Positions 54,246 through 63,998 of a DNA stretch of 64,000 nt are shown here, piece by piece. This stretch comes from SCGC-AAA076-P13 sp964276235. Its GTDB lineage: Bacteria > Pseudomonadota > Gammaproteobacteria > Magnimaribacterales > D2472. Where the stretch lies: positions 848,064 to 912,063 of the forward strand of contig CAXYEK010000001.1 in assembly GCA_964276235.1 (NCBI GenBank). The letters run 5' to 3'. The notes beneath the pieces were generated by a model. It did no database searches, was not told the DNA's origin, and saw only the letters and a list, made by a program, of their open reading frames with translations. Each line of letters starts with the position of its first letter. The stretch's first letter is position 1. A program made the translations under genes and the position numbers.

Positions 54246-54396
54246 AAAACTACATTTAGAATCTAAGATATGTCCTGTGTGTAATAGGTCATTTAATTGG
54301 AGAAAAAAATGGGAGAAAGACTGGCACAACACAATATACTGTAGCCAAAGATGTAAAAAATCTAAGAGTCTAAAGAGTCTTCAATCCACTGATTGA
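54238..54396 (+). CDS. DUF2256 small zinc-ribbon-like protein
   Basis: A 52-residue protein with two CxxC-type pairs: KICPVCNRSFNWRKKWEKDW and IYCSQRCKKSK. This is the DUF2256 pattern (CPVC...F-W-RKKW...W...YCS-RCR). The only start in frame is TTG at 54238, overlapping the DUF1285 stop by eight bases, consistent with coupling. The 3' end overlaps the convergent DUF885 gene by 35 bases. Confidence 0.75.
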   Translation: MHKKLHLESKICPVCNRSFNWRKKWEKDWHNTIYCSQRCKKSKSLKSLQSTD

Positions 54397-56164
54397 CATA
54401 TGCCTCTAGCATGCTTAGTGGAAGTGATCCTCTTTTTAGTACCTCATGATGAAAATCTTTAATATCAAAATCATCACCAAGAGCTTTTTCAGATCTTTCT
54501 CTAAGCTCCAATATTTTTAACTGACCAATCTTGTATGCTAATGCTTGACCAGGCCAGGCTATATATCTATCAACTTCGTTTTCAATATCCAATTTAGATT
54601 TAGCTGTATTTTCTAAGAATAAATTAATTGCATCATCTCTTGACCAGTCTTTGTAGTGCATGCCTGTATCAACAACTAATCTAATAGCACGCCACATATC
54701 ATATGTAAGCTGACCAAATTTATCATACGGATCGTCATACAATCCTAAATACTCACCTAGTTCCTCACTATAAAGACCCCAACCTTCTACAAAAGCAGTA
54801 AAGCTTTGATATTTACGGAATGTAGGGACGTTTTCTAGCTCTTGAGCAATCGATATTTGAAAATGATGTCCAGGAACTGCTTCATGAACTGTTAATACAG
54901 GTATTTCATATTTAGGTCTTGATTCAGGCTTATATAAGTTTGCATAGAAATATCCAGGCTTACCTTTGCTGGCAGAACTGTAATAAGCAGTAGTAGTAAA
55001 AGGAGCGCTTTCATCTGGAATTGGAATCACACCATATGGAGCTCTAGGAAATACTTTAAATATTTTTGGGAGAAGAGGGTCTATTGTTTTAGACATTATT
55101 AAATAAGCATTAAATAAATCTTCAGGATTGTCATAATAAAATCTTGGACTCGTTCTGAGATAATTTAAGAATGAATCAAAATCTCCGTCCCATTCTAAAT
55201 CAGAAATGATTTTCTCCATTTCGATTCTAATCCTCTTAATTTCACTAAGACCTATGTTGTGAATTTCATCTGGAGTTAATTTAGTAGTCGTATGATAGTT
55301 AGCTAGAACCTCATACCAAGACGAGCCATTGGGCACATCTTTAATGCCGATTGAATCTCTTGAATTTGGTAAGTACTCATCTTCTAAAAATAAAAGTAAT
55401 TTTGTATATTCAGGATTTATTTTTTGTTCAATTAGAAGTTTAGCTCTCTTAATAAGTTCATTCTTTTGATTATTTGTAAAAAGAGATTCATCTGCGGTTA
55501 CAAAAACTTTTAAATAAGGATGTTTATCAATGTCTGATTCAACAATAGCTTTAATTTGAGAAATTACTCCTCTTGTAACCAATTTTGGTTGAGTATATCC
55601 AAGCTTTAAACCATTTCTATTATTTACTAACGAGTTGCTTATATTTATAGCATATCCTTCTAAACGAATTAACCAGTCTTCATAATCCTGCGAAGATAAA
55701 AAAACTAGTCTGTCACCTGTTTCATAGTAACTTTGAACCCCACCTCTTTGGTTTAATTCCATTAAGTAGGAGGGGTATTCCATTCTATTAATGGAGTTCA
55801 TTAAACCAAGTTCAGCTAAACGATAATTGAGTTTGTTATCTTCAGATAAAGCATCTAAATCAAAGGCTCGTAATTTTTCTAGATTATCGTTTTCTTTAAT
55901 CTTATCTTTATTAAACTGCGAGGCGCTGTTTGAAGATATTTTTGTATTAAATCTTTTGTCACCAAGCATAGAAGCAAATACTGGACTATCTTCCATACCT
56001 TCTTCCCATTGATCACTTAGAAATAATTCAAATTCTGAATCTTGACTAAATACACTTTCAGCAGGTTCTAAATTGACAGTTAGATTTGAAGTGGTTTCAA
56101 TACTGGCACAAGAACTTAGGATTAAAATTAAAAAAGGGGAGAGAATTTTCAGATCAAATTTCAT
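54362..56164 (-). CDS. DUF885 lipoprotein, putative metallopeptidase
   Basis: A 600-residue protein of the DUF885 family with a lipoprotein signal (ILSPFLILILSSC, lipobox LSSC at residues 16-19), so it is membrane-anchored, facing the periplasm. The HExxPGHH-like motif VHEAVPGHHFQISIAQ near residue 425 suggests a zinc peptidase, with a likely glutamate ligand in VEGWGLYSEELG. The family's substrates are largely unknown. It follows the ETF-QO gene by two bases in the same direction. Confidence 0.85.
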   Translation of the reverse strand: MKFDLKILSPFLILILSSCASIETTSNLTVNLEPAESVFSQDSEFELFLSDQWEEGMEDSPVFASMLGDKRFNTKISSNSASQFNKDKIKENDNLEKLRAFDLDALSEDNKLNYRLAELGLMNSINRMEYPSYLMELNQRGGVQSYYETGDRLVFLSSQDYEDWLIRLEGYAINISNSLVNNRNGLKLGYTQPKLVTRGVISQIKAIVESDIDKHPYLKVFVTADESLFTNNQKNELIKRAKLLIEQKINPEYTKLLLFLEDEYLPNSRDSIGIKDVPNGSSWYEVLANYHTTTKLTPDEIHNIGLSEIKRIRIEMEKIISDLEWDGDFDSFLNYLRTSPRFYYDNPEDLFNAYLIMSKTIDPLLPKIFKVFPRAPYGVIPIPDESAPFTTTAYYSSASKGKPGYFYANLYKPESRPKYEIPVLTVHEAVPGHHFQISIAQELENVPTFRKYQSFTAFVEGWGLYSEELGEYLGLYDDPYDKFGQLTYDMWRAIRLVVDTGMHYKDWSRDDAINLFLENTAKSKLDIENEVDRYIAWPGQALAYKIGQLKILELRERSEKALGDDFDIKDFHHEVLKRGSLPLSMLEAYVNQWIEDSLDS

Positions 56165-56166
56165 AA

Positions 56167-57798
56167 TTACATATTCGGATAATTTGGACCTCCAGGACCT
56201 TCCGGAGATACCCAGTTAATATTTTGTGATGGATCTTTTATATCACAAGTTTTACAATGCACACAATTCTGAGCATTAATAACAAATTTCTTTTCTCCAT
56301 CTTTTTCAACAACCTCATAGACACCTGCCGGACAATATCTTTGTGCCGGCTCATCATATAGGGGAAGGTTTACAGAAATAGGTATCGAAGAGTCTTTAAG
56401 TTGTAAATGACAAGGTTGATCTTCCTCATGATTTGTATTTGATAGATAAACGGATGAAAGTTTATCAAAAGAATAAACTCCATCAGGTTTTTGGTATTCA
56501 ATTTTTGGCATTTCATCAGCTTTTTTGAGACATGCATAATCTGGAGTTGAATGATTCATTGTAAAAGGTAGATTCCCCCTGAAAATGAATTGATCTATAA
56601 CATTAAAAGCTGCACCTAAAAGGGCCCCAAATTTATGAAAGAATGGGCCAAAATTTCTAGATTTATACAATTCGTCATAAATCCAAGAATCATTAACTTT
56701 TTGACTATAAGAAATTTCAGATGAAACTTCACTATTAACATTTTCATATACATGCTCACCAGCAATAGTACCTGACTTCATAGCAGTATGAGATCCTTTA
56801 ATTTTAGAGAAATTTAACATTCCAGCATTATCTCCAATAAGCAAACCACCTGGAAAATCTAATTTAGGTAAGGATTGAAGACCTCCCTTTATCAGTGCTC
56901 TTGCTCCGTATGATAAACGCTCAGCACCTTCCAAATATTTTTTGATTGAAGGATGCGTTTTCCATTTTTGGAATTCATCAAATGGACTGAGATGAGGATT
57001 TTTATAATCAAGTGGAATCACATAACCAACATAAGCCTCATTATTTTCTCCATGATAAAAATATGATCCTGATGGAGTATCTAGTGGAGTTGGCCATCCA
57101 TTAGTGTGCATCACTAATCCTGGTTCATAAACTTCGTCTTTGAGTTTCCAGACTTCTTTAAAACCAATGCCGTAATGTTGAGGATCTTTATCATCTGATA
57201 AATTATATTTTGCAATAATTTCCTTTCCTAAATGACCGCGACAACCTTCTCCTAATACCGTATATTTTGCTCTAATTTCTATGCCAGGTTCATTTCCAGG
57301 TTTCATTTCACCCGATGCAGATATTCCCATATCACCCGTTTGAACTCCTACAACTTTATCGTCTTCGTAAATCACTTTACTAGCTGGAAATCCTGGAAAT
57401 ATCTCAACACCTAAACTTTCAGCCTGTTCAGCTAACCATCTGCAAAGGTTACCAAGGCTAATTACATAGTTTCCATGATTATTCATTGGTGGAAGAATAA
57501 ATGCAGGAATAGGTATACCAATTTTAGCTAAAAGAAATAGCATCTTATCTTTAGTAACAGGAACATTAAGTGGAGCATTTAAATCCTTCCAGTTAGGAAG
57601 TAACTCATCAAGTGCAGTTGGTTGAAATACATTACCTGATAATATATGCGCACCAATTTCAGAACCTTTTTCAAGCAAACAGATACTATGATCGGTTCCA
57701 TTTTCTTTATTTAGTTGAGCAAACCTTATCGCAGTTGCAAGCCCTGACGGACCCCCTCCAACAACTACAACATCGTACTCCATTATTTCCCTTTCCAT
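56167..57798 (-). CDS. Electron transfer flavoprotein-ubiquinone oxidoreductase
   Basis: Membrane-associated iron-sulfur flavoprotein (543 residues) that passes electrons from ETF to ubiquinone. The FAD motif is VVVGGGPSGLATAIRFAQL at the N-terminus; the C-terminal [4Fe-4S] cluster cysteines are in RYCPAGVYEV and NAQNCVHCKTCDIKDP. Divergent from etfBA across about 125 bases, which completes the electron path from acyl-CoA and related dehydrogenases to the respiratory chain. Confidence 0.95.
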   Translation of the reverse strand: MEREIMEYDVVVVGGGPSGLATAIRFAQLNKENGTDHSICLLEKGSEIGAHILSGNVFQPTALDELLPNWKDLNAPLNVPVTKDKMLFLLAKIGIPIPAFILPPMNNHGNYVISLGNLCRWLAEQAESLGVEIFPGFPASKVIYEDDKVVGVQTGDMGISASGEMKPGNEPGIEIRAKYTVLGEGCRGHLGKEIIAKYNLSDDKDPQHYGIGFKEVWKLKDEVYEPGLVMHTNGWPTPLDTPSGSYFYHGENNEAYVGYVIPLDYKNPHLSPFDEFQKWKTHPSIKKYLEGAERLSYGARALIKGGLQSLPKLDFPGGLLIGDNAGMLNFSKIKGSHTAMKSGTIAGEHVYENVNSEVSSEISYSQKVNDSWIYDELYKSRNFGPFFHKFGALLGAAFNVIDQFIFRGNLPFTMNHSTPDYACLKKADEMPKIEYQKPDGVYSFDKLSSVYLSNTNHEEDQPCHLQLKDSSIPISVNLPLYDEPAQRYCPAGVYEVVEKDGEKKFVINAQNCVHCKTCDIKDPSQNINWVSPEGPGGPNYPNM

Positions 57799-57923
57799 AA
57801 GATTATTCCTCTTATTTTTATTGTAAAATGTGCAAAAGCTATTACAATTATAGCCTATATCTTATTATAACTAACACTTATAATTAAGGACATAGAAGAT
57901 AACAAATTTATATAATAAATATT

Positions 57924-58676
57924 ATGAAAATACTAGTACCACTTAAAAGAGTTGTTGATTATAACGTGAAGGTTAGACCTTTAGGAGATAACTCAAATGT
58001 TGATTTAAATAATGTGAAAATGTCAGTAAATCCTTTTTGTGAAATAGCTCTTGAAGAAGCGGTAAGAATTAAAGAAGCTGGAAATGCTGATGAGGTTATT
58101 GCAGTATCAATTGGAAAAACTGAATCGCAAGAACAGCTAAGAACAGCTCTTGCCCTTGGAGCAGATCGAGCAATACTCGTTGAGTCTGAAAATTTACTTG
58201 AGCCTCTAGCAATTGCTAAATCCTTAGTAAAAATTGTAGAGCAAGAACATGTAGATCTTATTATTTTGGGTAAGCAGGCTATTGATGGAGATAATAATCA
58301 AACAGGCCAAATGTTAGGCGCTCTTCTTAATTATCCTCAGGCTACTAATGCATCTGAGGTAGTTCTTGATGGAAGTCATGTGAATGTAACTAGAGAAATA
58401 GATGGTGGATTACAAACTCTTAAATTAAATATGCCTGCAATAGTTACTACAGATTTAAGGTTGAATGAACCTAGATATGCATCTCTACCAAATATTATGA
58501 AAGCTAAAAAGAAAGAATTATCAATATTGCCAATTGCTGATTTAGGTGTTGATGTTACACCTAGAACAGAATTGCTTTCCGTCGAGTCACCTCCATCAAG
58601 AGCAGCAGGTGTAATATTAGAAACCGTCGATGACTTGATTGATAAACTTAAAAACGAAGCAAAGGTGATCTCATGA
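57924..58676 (+). CDS. etfB: Electron transfer flavoprotein beta subunit
   Basis: Small ETF subunit (250 residues). The start ILVPLKRVVDYNVKVR, MSVNPFCEIALEEAVRIKE and GKQAIDGDNNQTGQMLGALL (AMP-binding region) are typical. With EtfA it accepts electrons from acyl-CoA dehydrogenases and methyl-group dehydrogenases. It overlaps etfA by four bases. Confidence 0.95.
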   Translation: MKILVPLKRVVDYNVKVRPLGDNSNVDLNNVKMSVNPFCEIALEEAVRIKEAGNADEVIAVSIGKTESQEQLRTALALGADRAILVESENLLEPLAIAKSLVKIVEQEHVDLIILGKQAIDGDNNQTGQMLGALLNYPQATNASEVVLDGSHVNVTREIDGGLQTLKLNMPAIVTTDLRLNEPRYASLPNIMKAKKKELSILPIADLGVDVTPRTELLSVESPPSRAAGVILETVDDLIDKLKNEAKVIS

Positions 58677-59602
58677 GTATATTAGTAATTGCAGAACATG
58701 ATAATAATGAAATTAAAGGAGCAACTTTAAATACAATAGCAGCTGCAACAAAAATTTCGGATGATATTACATTGATGGTTGCTGGATCAGACTGTTCATC
58801 TGTAATTTCTGAAGCTCAGACTCTTGAAGGAGTCTCTAAGATTCTTTCAACTGATGATGAAGCCTATAAAAATTTCTTAGCTGAAGATTTATCAGAATTA
58901 GTAATTAGTGTTGCTAGTAACTTCAAATATATCATGGCACCGGCTACAACTTTTGGAAAGAATTTACTTCCTAGAGTTTCAGCTAAACTAGATTCACAAC
59001 AAATCTCAGATATTATTTCGGTTGAATCTGAAGACACTTTCAAAAGACCAATATATGCAGGTAGCTGCATTGCTAAAGTAAAAGCTCTTGATTCCATAAA
59101 GGTCATTAGTGTTAGAGCTACGGCTTTTGATCCTGTTGGAACATCAGCATCAGGTACTGTCGTTGAAGATCTTCCAGCAGTAAGTTCTGCAGGTATTAGT
59201 GAATTTGTTTCAGAGGAAATTGCTAAAAGTGATAGGCCAGAATTAACTGCAGCTAATATAGTTGTATCTGGTGGAAGAGGGATGCAATCAGGTGATAACT
59301 TCCACTTATTAGATTCTATAGCTGATAAGTTAGGTGCCGCTGTTGGAGCATCTAGAGCTGCTGTTGATGCAGGATTTGTTCCTAATGACTATCAGGTAGG
59401 ACAGACTGGTAAAATCGTAGCCCCTGATCTATATATGGCTGTTGGTATATCTGGAGCTATTCAACATTTAGCCGGAATGAAGGATTCAAAAGTTATTGTT
59501 GCAATTAATAAAGATGAGGATGCTCCTATATTTCAAGTAGCTGATTATGGATTGGTACAGGACTTATTTGTTGCTCTTCCTGAATTAGATTCAAAATTAT
59601 AA
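58673..59602 (+). CDS. etfA: Electron transfer flavoprotein alpha subunit
   Basis: FAD-binding ETF subunit, 309 residues. The C-terminal domain holds VVSGGRGMQSGDNFHLLD, GASRAAVDAGFVPNDYQVGQTGK and the SGAIQHLAGM flavin motif. Overlaps etfB by four bases and is followed by a terminator. Confidence 0.95.
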   Translation: MSILVIAEHDNNEIKGATLNTIAAATKISDDITLMVAGSDCSSVISEAQTLEGVSKILSTDDEAYKNFLAEDLSELVISVASNFKYIMAPATTFGKNLLPRVSAKLDSQQISDIISVESEDTFKRPIYAGSCIAKVKALDSIKVISVRATAFDPVGTSASGTVVEDLPAVSSAGISEFVSEEIAKSDRPELTAANIVVSGGRGMQSGDNFHLLDSIADKLGAAVGASRAAVDAGFVPNDYQVGQTGKIVAPDLYMAVGISGAIQHLAGMKDSKVIVAINKDEDAPIFQVADYGLVQDLFVALPELDSKL

Positions 59603-59626
59603 TTTTTTCTTTATTTCATTAATTTT

Positions 59627-59655
59627 CAAAAGGGTCTAATTGGGCCCTTTTTTTT
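59627..59655 (+). terminator. Rho-independent terminator after etfA
   Basis: Arms AAAAGGGTC and GGCCCTTTT (one G-T pair) around a short loop, then a T run, 25 bases after the etfA stop. Confidence 0.82.
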
Positions 59656-59680
59656 ATGCTTCATATGATAGAATTTTGGT

Positions 59681-60952
59681 ATGAAAAATTTACTTAACTT
59701 ACTTTTATTCTTATCTATTCCTTTAAGCGCATCCAGTATTATTTATACATCCAGTTATATCGATGTAATCAATGAAAATGTCTTAAAAAATTCGTCTATT
59801 ACTGTAGATGATGGAATTATTACCTCAATAGATTCTGGGTATATTAAGGTTAAGCAAACAGATACTTTAATAGATTTAAGAGGAAAAACTTTAATGCCTG
59901 GTTTAATGGATATGCACGTTCATTTTGGAGGTGAGTATCAATCTAAAGCACAAAGGCCTATAAAAACAGAAAGAGAAACTGAAGCTATATTAGCCACTCT
60001 TCATGCATCAGTTACACTAAAAGCAGGTTTCACAACAGTAAGACAAGTCGGTGACAGCGGTCTTGTGGCCATATCTTTAAGAGATGCAATTAATGCAGGA
60101 CATGTTATTGGACCAAGAATTTTTACATCAGGTAAAAGTATTGCCACTACTGGAGGTCACGCAGATCCAACTAATGGAATGAGTTCTGACTCATACGAAT
60201 ATCCAGTTCCAGAAGATGGTGTAATAAATGGTCCTTATGAAGCATATGCTTCTGTAAGACAACGTTATAAGGATGGAGCAGATGGTATAAAGTTAACAGT
60301 TACTGGTGGCGTATTAAGTGTTGCTAAATCTGGTGACAATCCACAATTCACATTTGAGGAAGCTGATGCGGTTGTAAAAGCTGCTAAAGATTATGGAATG
60401 TGGGTAGCTGTTCATGCTCATGGTGCGCAAGGTATGAAAAGAGCAGTTCTTGCTGGTGTTGATTCTGTAGAGCATGGAACTTTTATGACTGAAGAAGTAA
60501 TGGATTTAATGATTGAAAGAGGAACCTATTATGTACCAACAATATCTGCAGGTGAATTTGTTGCCGAAAAATCAAAAATAGATAATTATTTTCCTGAAAT
60601 TGTTCGTCCCAAAGCAGCTAGTGTTGGTCCTCAAATTGGATCTACATTTAAAAAAGCTTATGAAAGAGGAGTAAAAATTGCATTTGGAACAGATGCAGGA
60701 GTTCAGCCTCATGGAACAAATTGGAAAGAGTTTTTTTATATGGTTCAATACGGAATGCCAAACATTAAAACAATTAAAGCTGCTACGATTGATACAGCCA
60801 AATTACTAAAAATTGATGACACTTTAGGCTCTATTGCAGTTGGTAAAATTGCAGACTTAGTTGCAGTTAATGGCGATCCAATAAAAGATATTAGTGTCAT
60901 GGAATCAATAAATTTTGTAATGAAAGAAGGGGAGGTAATTACTCATGATTAA
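59681..60952 (+). CDS. Exported amidohydrolase (imidazolonepropionase/prolidase-like)
   Basis: Metal-dependent hydrolase of the amidohydrolase superfamily with a signal peptide (LLNLLLFLSIPLSAS). Metal ligands are HVHFGG (HxH) at about residue 78, the probable carbamylated lysine in GADGIKLTVTGG, histidines in AVHAHGAQG and VEHGTF, and the aspartate in FGTDAGVQPHG. 423 residues. The subgroup contains dipeptidases acting on Xaa-Pro or Xaa-Arg, but the substrate is open. It overlaps the next gene by eight bases. Confidence 0.87.
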   Translation: MKNLLNLLLFLSIPLSASSIIYTSSYIDVINENVLKNSSITVDDGIITSIDSGYIKVKQTDTLIDLRGKTLMPGLMDMHVHFGGEYQSKAQRPIKTERETEAILATLHASVTLKAGFTTVRQVGDSGLVAISLRDAINAGHVIGPRIFTSGKSIATTGGHADPTNGMSSDSYEYPVPEDGVINGPYEAYASVRQRYKDGADGIKLTVTGGVLSVAKSGDNPQFTFEEADAVVKAAKDYGMWVAVHAHGAQGMKRAVLAGVDSVEHGTFMTEEVMDLMIERGTYYVPTISAGEFVAEKSKIDNYFPEIVRPKAASVGPQIGSTFKKAYERGVKIAFGTDAGVQPHGTNWKEFFYMVQYGMPNIKTIKAATIDTAKLLKIDDTLGSIAVGKIADLVAVNGDPIKDISVMESINFVMKEGEVITHD

Positions 60953-61887
60953 AAATTATTCTGCATTTACTATCGCTTTAAGCGTTTCATTAGGTTTTAT
61001 AGCAGTATTCATACTTTTAAGTGCAACAGGTACTATTCAATCAGCTACTACATATTATTTAATAGGAGAGGCATCAAGATGGTGCGAGACTGTCTCAGGT
61101 GGACTTTTTAGAGAACCTTTAAATACTCTTAGTAATCTTGGTTTTATGGTTAGTGGTCTCTATATCTTCTGGATTTTATCTAATGATCCAGAAGGCAGTA
61201 AAAACACATTTATAGGCATAAATCCAATATCTGTAACATTTGCTAGTGTAGTCATATTTTTAGGACCAGGTTCAATGCTTATGCACGGAACAAATACAGA
61301 GTGGGGTGGATGGGCTGATAATTTAAGTATGATAATGTTCATCATTTTCCCTTGGTTATATAACTGTTTCTTAATGACAAAGTGGACAAGAACTAATTTT
61401 TTTAGAACCTATATTTCAATTATTCTAATTTATGCAGTCTGGAGATGGTTTACGGATTGGGGTCTTGGTATTAATTTAAATCTTTTTTCAATATCTATTG
61501 GTTTATGGGTTATTTCTGAAGCTTTATATAAATTTTGGTCACCTAGATTTAGATTCTATTCAGGATTTGTTGGCTTTCTAGTTTTACAGTTGTTTGGTAT
61601 TTCTATTATTGAAGTATTTAATAATATGGCTGATTATTGGTGGATTATATTCTTCTGGTTGCCAGGATTGTTATCAAACTACAAAGCCCACAGAAGAAAG
61701 AACATATAAATGGTACTTTTTAGGATGCATTACATACTTTTCAGCCTTTGCTATATGGTCAACTGGTGTACCTGAGCATGAATACTGTGCCCCAGATTCT
61801 ATAATACAGGCACACTCTATTTGGCACTTACTATCGGCTTTAGCAACCTTCTTCTTCTTTTTACATTATAGAAACGCAAAAGCTTAA
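60945..61887 (+). pseudogene. Alkaline ceramidase-like membrane protein with one frameshift
   Basis: Multi-helix membrane protein of the ceramidase/CREST superfamily. Zinc-site residues are spread as expected: ETVSGGLFREPLNTLSNLGF early, GPGSMLMHGTNTEWGGWADNLSM in the middle, and HSIWHLLSALATFFFF at the end. The first frame stops after SNYK at 61709; dropping one A near 61683-61685 joins it to the second frame (KPTEERTYKWYFLG) for a 313-residue protein. Without the repair, the final HxxxH helix is lost. It could act on ceramide-like or other membrane lipids; bacterial members are little studied. Confidence 0.78.
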
Positions 61888-61894
61888 TTAATGT

Positions 61895-62780
61895 ATGCCA
61901 GTAGATAATTCAATTGATAAAAGGAATCTAGATATTCAAATCTATATTAATGGTTCTTTTTTTATAAGAAATGAAGCCAAAATATCTGTATTTGATAGTG
62001 GCTTTTTAATGGGTGACGGTATTTGGGAAGGCTTAAGATTAGTTGATAATGAGTGGATATTTATTGATGAGCATCTTCAAAGGCTTATTGACGGTTGTAA
62101 GGCAATTGATATAGATATTGGAATGTCAGTTGATGAGATCAAAGATGCATTAGAACAAACAAGAATCTATTAATAATATGACTTCAAACGCACATGCCAG
62201 GTTGATGGTGACAAGGGGTGACAAGCTTAAACCTTTTCAACAACCTGCATTATCAATTGATGGTCCTAATATAGTAATAATAATGGAGCATTCCAATCCT
62301 ACACCTAATAAGGATGGAGTTATTATGGTAACTGTACCTCAGATCAGGGGTTTACCTATGAGTCAGGATCCTAAATTAAACAGTCATTCAAAATTAAATT
62401 GTATTTTAGCTTGTATTCAAGCTTCTAAAGCTGGAGCAGATGAAGCCTTGATGCTTGATATCCATGGTTTTGTTAACACAACAAATTCGTGTAACTTCTT
62501 TATTGTAAAAAACGGCGAGGTTTGGACCAGTACTGGAGACTATTGCATGAATGGTATTACTAGAAAAAATGTTATACATCTATGTAAAGTAAATGGAATA
62601 CCTGTATTTGAAAAAAACTTTTCATTGGTTGATGTTTACTCTGCTGATGAATCTTTTATAACAGGAACTCTTGGTTCCTTAACGCAAGTTTTATCTATTG
62701 ATGATAGAAGTATTGGTGATAAATCATCAAACTGGCCGATAACAGAAAAATTAAGATTACTTTATAAAGAAATCTTATAG
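61895..62780 (+). pseudogene. Class IV aminotransferase (BCAT/D-amino-acid transaminase-like) with one frameshift
   Basis: PLP-dependent enzyme of fold type IV. The first frame has ISVFDSGFLMGDGIWEGLRL; the second has AHARLMVTRGDK, the PLP lysine in NSHSKLNCILACIQA, and GFVNTTNSCNFFIVKNGEVWT. The frame breaks at TATTAATAAT (62169-62173); removing one T gives TRIYNNMTSNAHA and a 294-residue protein of normal size. Amino donor and acceptor are not clear from sequence. It is followed closely by the sulfotransferase-like gene, a pairing that suggests a shared pathway. Confidence 0.82.
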
Positions 62781-62794
62781 TCCTGGAGATTCCT

Positions 62795-63510
62795 ATGATT
62801 ATTGCAATGTGGTCAGGTCCAAGAAATCTTTCTACAGCGCTCATGAGAAGCTTTGCTAACAGATCAGATGTAACCAAAGTGCTTGATGAACCTTTTTATG
62901 CAGCTTATTTAAATGAAACAAATAAAAATCATCCAATGAAGGAAGAAGTACTTGCGCACCAAAGCTCATCTTGGGAAGAAGTAAAGACAGATTTGCTTAA
63001 CTCATGATCCTCTTAGGCATTACTTATCAAAAACATATGACACAACACATGCTCCAAGAAGACTTATCTTGGATTAATAACTTAGTAAATTGTTTTTTAA
63101 TTCGAAATCCCAAATATGTTGTAAAAAGTTTTATAGAAAGCTGGTCAGAAGGGGGGTTGAAAGATATGGGGTTTGTTCAACAATCTGAGATATTTAAACT
63201 TGTATGTGAAAATACAACTTCAACACCTGCTGTAATTGATGCAGACTTATTGAGAGAAGACCCAGAGAGGGTTCTTAGAGCCTTCTGTAGTCATATAAAT
63301 CTTCCTTGGGATAAAGATATGCTTCAATGGGAAAAGGGCTTGAAGGACTATGACGGAATCTGGGCTGAACATTGGTATCCATCAGTAAAAACATCAGATT
63401 GTTTTAAGCCAAAGGATAATTCAAAGGTTATCAAGTTAAATGATAAAGAGCTTGCTATAGCAGAAATAGCAATGCCTTATTATGAGAACTTACTAGAGCA
63501 CGCTCTATAA
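62795..63510 (+). pseudogene. Sulfotransferase-like P-loop protein with one frameshift
   Basis: Small sulfotransferase-family protein. The 5' loop is MWSGPRNLSTALMRSFANR at the very start, then DEPFYAAYL; the second frame resumes ITYQKHMTQHML and continues FLIRNPKYVVKSFIESW to the end. Here one base seems to be missing near 63004-63006, the only loss among the window's breaks; repaired length is about 238 residues, the usual size of this family. It starts 14 bases after the aminotransferase stop, with GGAG-like sequence before the ATG. Confidence 0.78.
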
Positions 63511-63511
63511 A

Positions 63512-63925
63512 CTAATCTTCTTCTATATCTTTTCTAATTTTTAACTTTTCAAGACTAATCTGGTCTTTTAAAGTCATTATATAAGCTGCTGCTGCAAGTA
63601 TTAGTATTCCTGATGCTTCAAATATTATATTTATAGAATCCAGCTCTTTACTTTGAAGAATAATCATCCTTGTAAGAGCAGTCATTGCAATAATTATTGG
63701 AAGTGTAACTGGGAGTCGATTGCTTGCATAAAACGCACCAACCATTCCTAGGACTTCTGCATAGATAAATAATAAAAATAAATCACTTAGAACTACAGCT
63801 TGTTCTTGAATAAGTCTCATGATTTCTAGTCCAGTAGCATAAAGTGTTGCTACAGCAATAATCATTAAAATTGTTCTTTCAGATACCCAGATAAACTTGG
63901 TCCACACATTCGGTTCATTACTCAT
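63512..63925 (-). CDS. psiE: PsiE-family membrane protein
   Basis: A 137-residue, four-helix inner-membrane protein of the phosphate-starvation-inducible PsiE family. Helices include ILMIIAVATLYATGLEIM, LSDLFLLFIYAEVLGMVGAFY and LPVTLPIIIAMTALTRMII, with YAEVLGM and LTRMI being family-like. Function is unknown; in E. coli its gene responds to phosphate starvation. It is convergent with the sulfotransferase-like gene, one base apart. Confidence 0.8.
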   Translation of the reverse strand: MSNEPNVWTKFIWVSERTILMIIAVATLYATGLEIMRLIQEQAVVLSDLFLLFIYAEVLGMVGAFYASNRLPVTLPIIIAMTALTRMIILQSKELDSINIIFEASGILILAAAAYIMTLKDQISLEKLKIRKDIEED

Positions 63926-63935
63926 AAATTTTCTC

Positions 63936-63998
63936 TTAATGTTTGTTCCTATTAAGTTTAGTTTGTTGAGTTAAAATTTCTAGTTCTTCCTCTGACAT
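63936..63998 (-). CDS. Short frame at the right edge, possibly the 3' end of a gene
   Basis: A leftward frame reads MSEEELEILTQQTKLNRNKH and stops 10 bases before psiE. It may be a complete 20-residue peptide or, since the frame stays open to the window edge, the tail of a longer acidic protein. Too short to identify. Confidence 0.3.
   Translation of the reverse strand: MSEEELEILTQQTKLNRNKH

Noticed and set aside
18169..63510. Programmed ribosomal frameshifting as the cause of the broken genes
   Set aside because: The eight sites share no slippery heptamer or downstream structure, lie in unrelated genes, and are explained by single indels.
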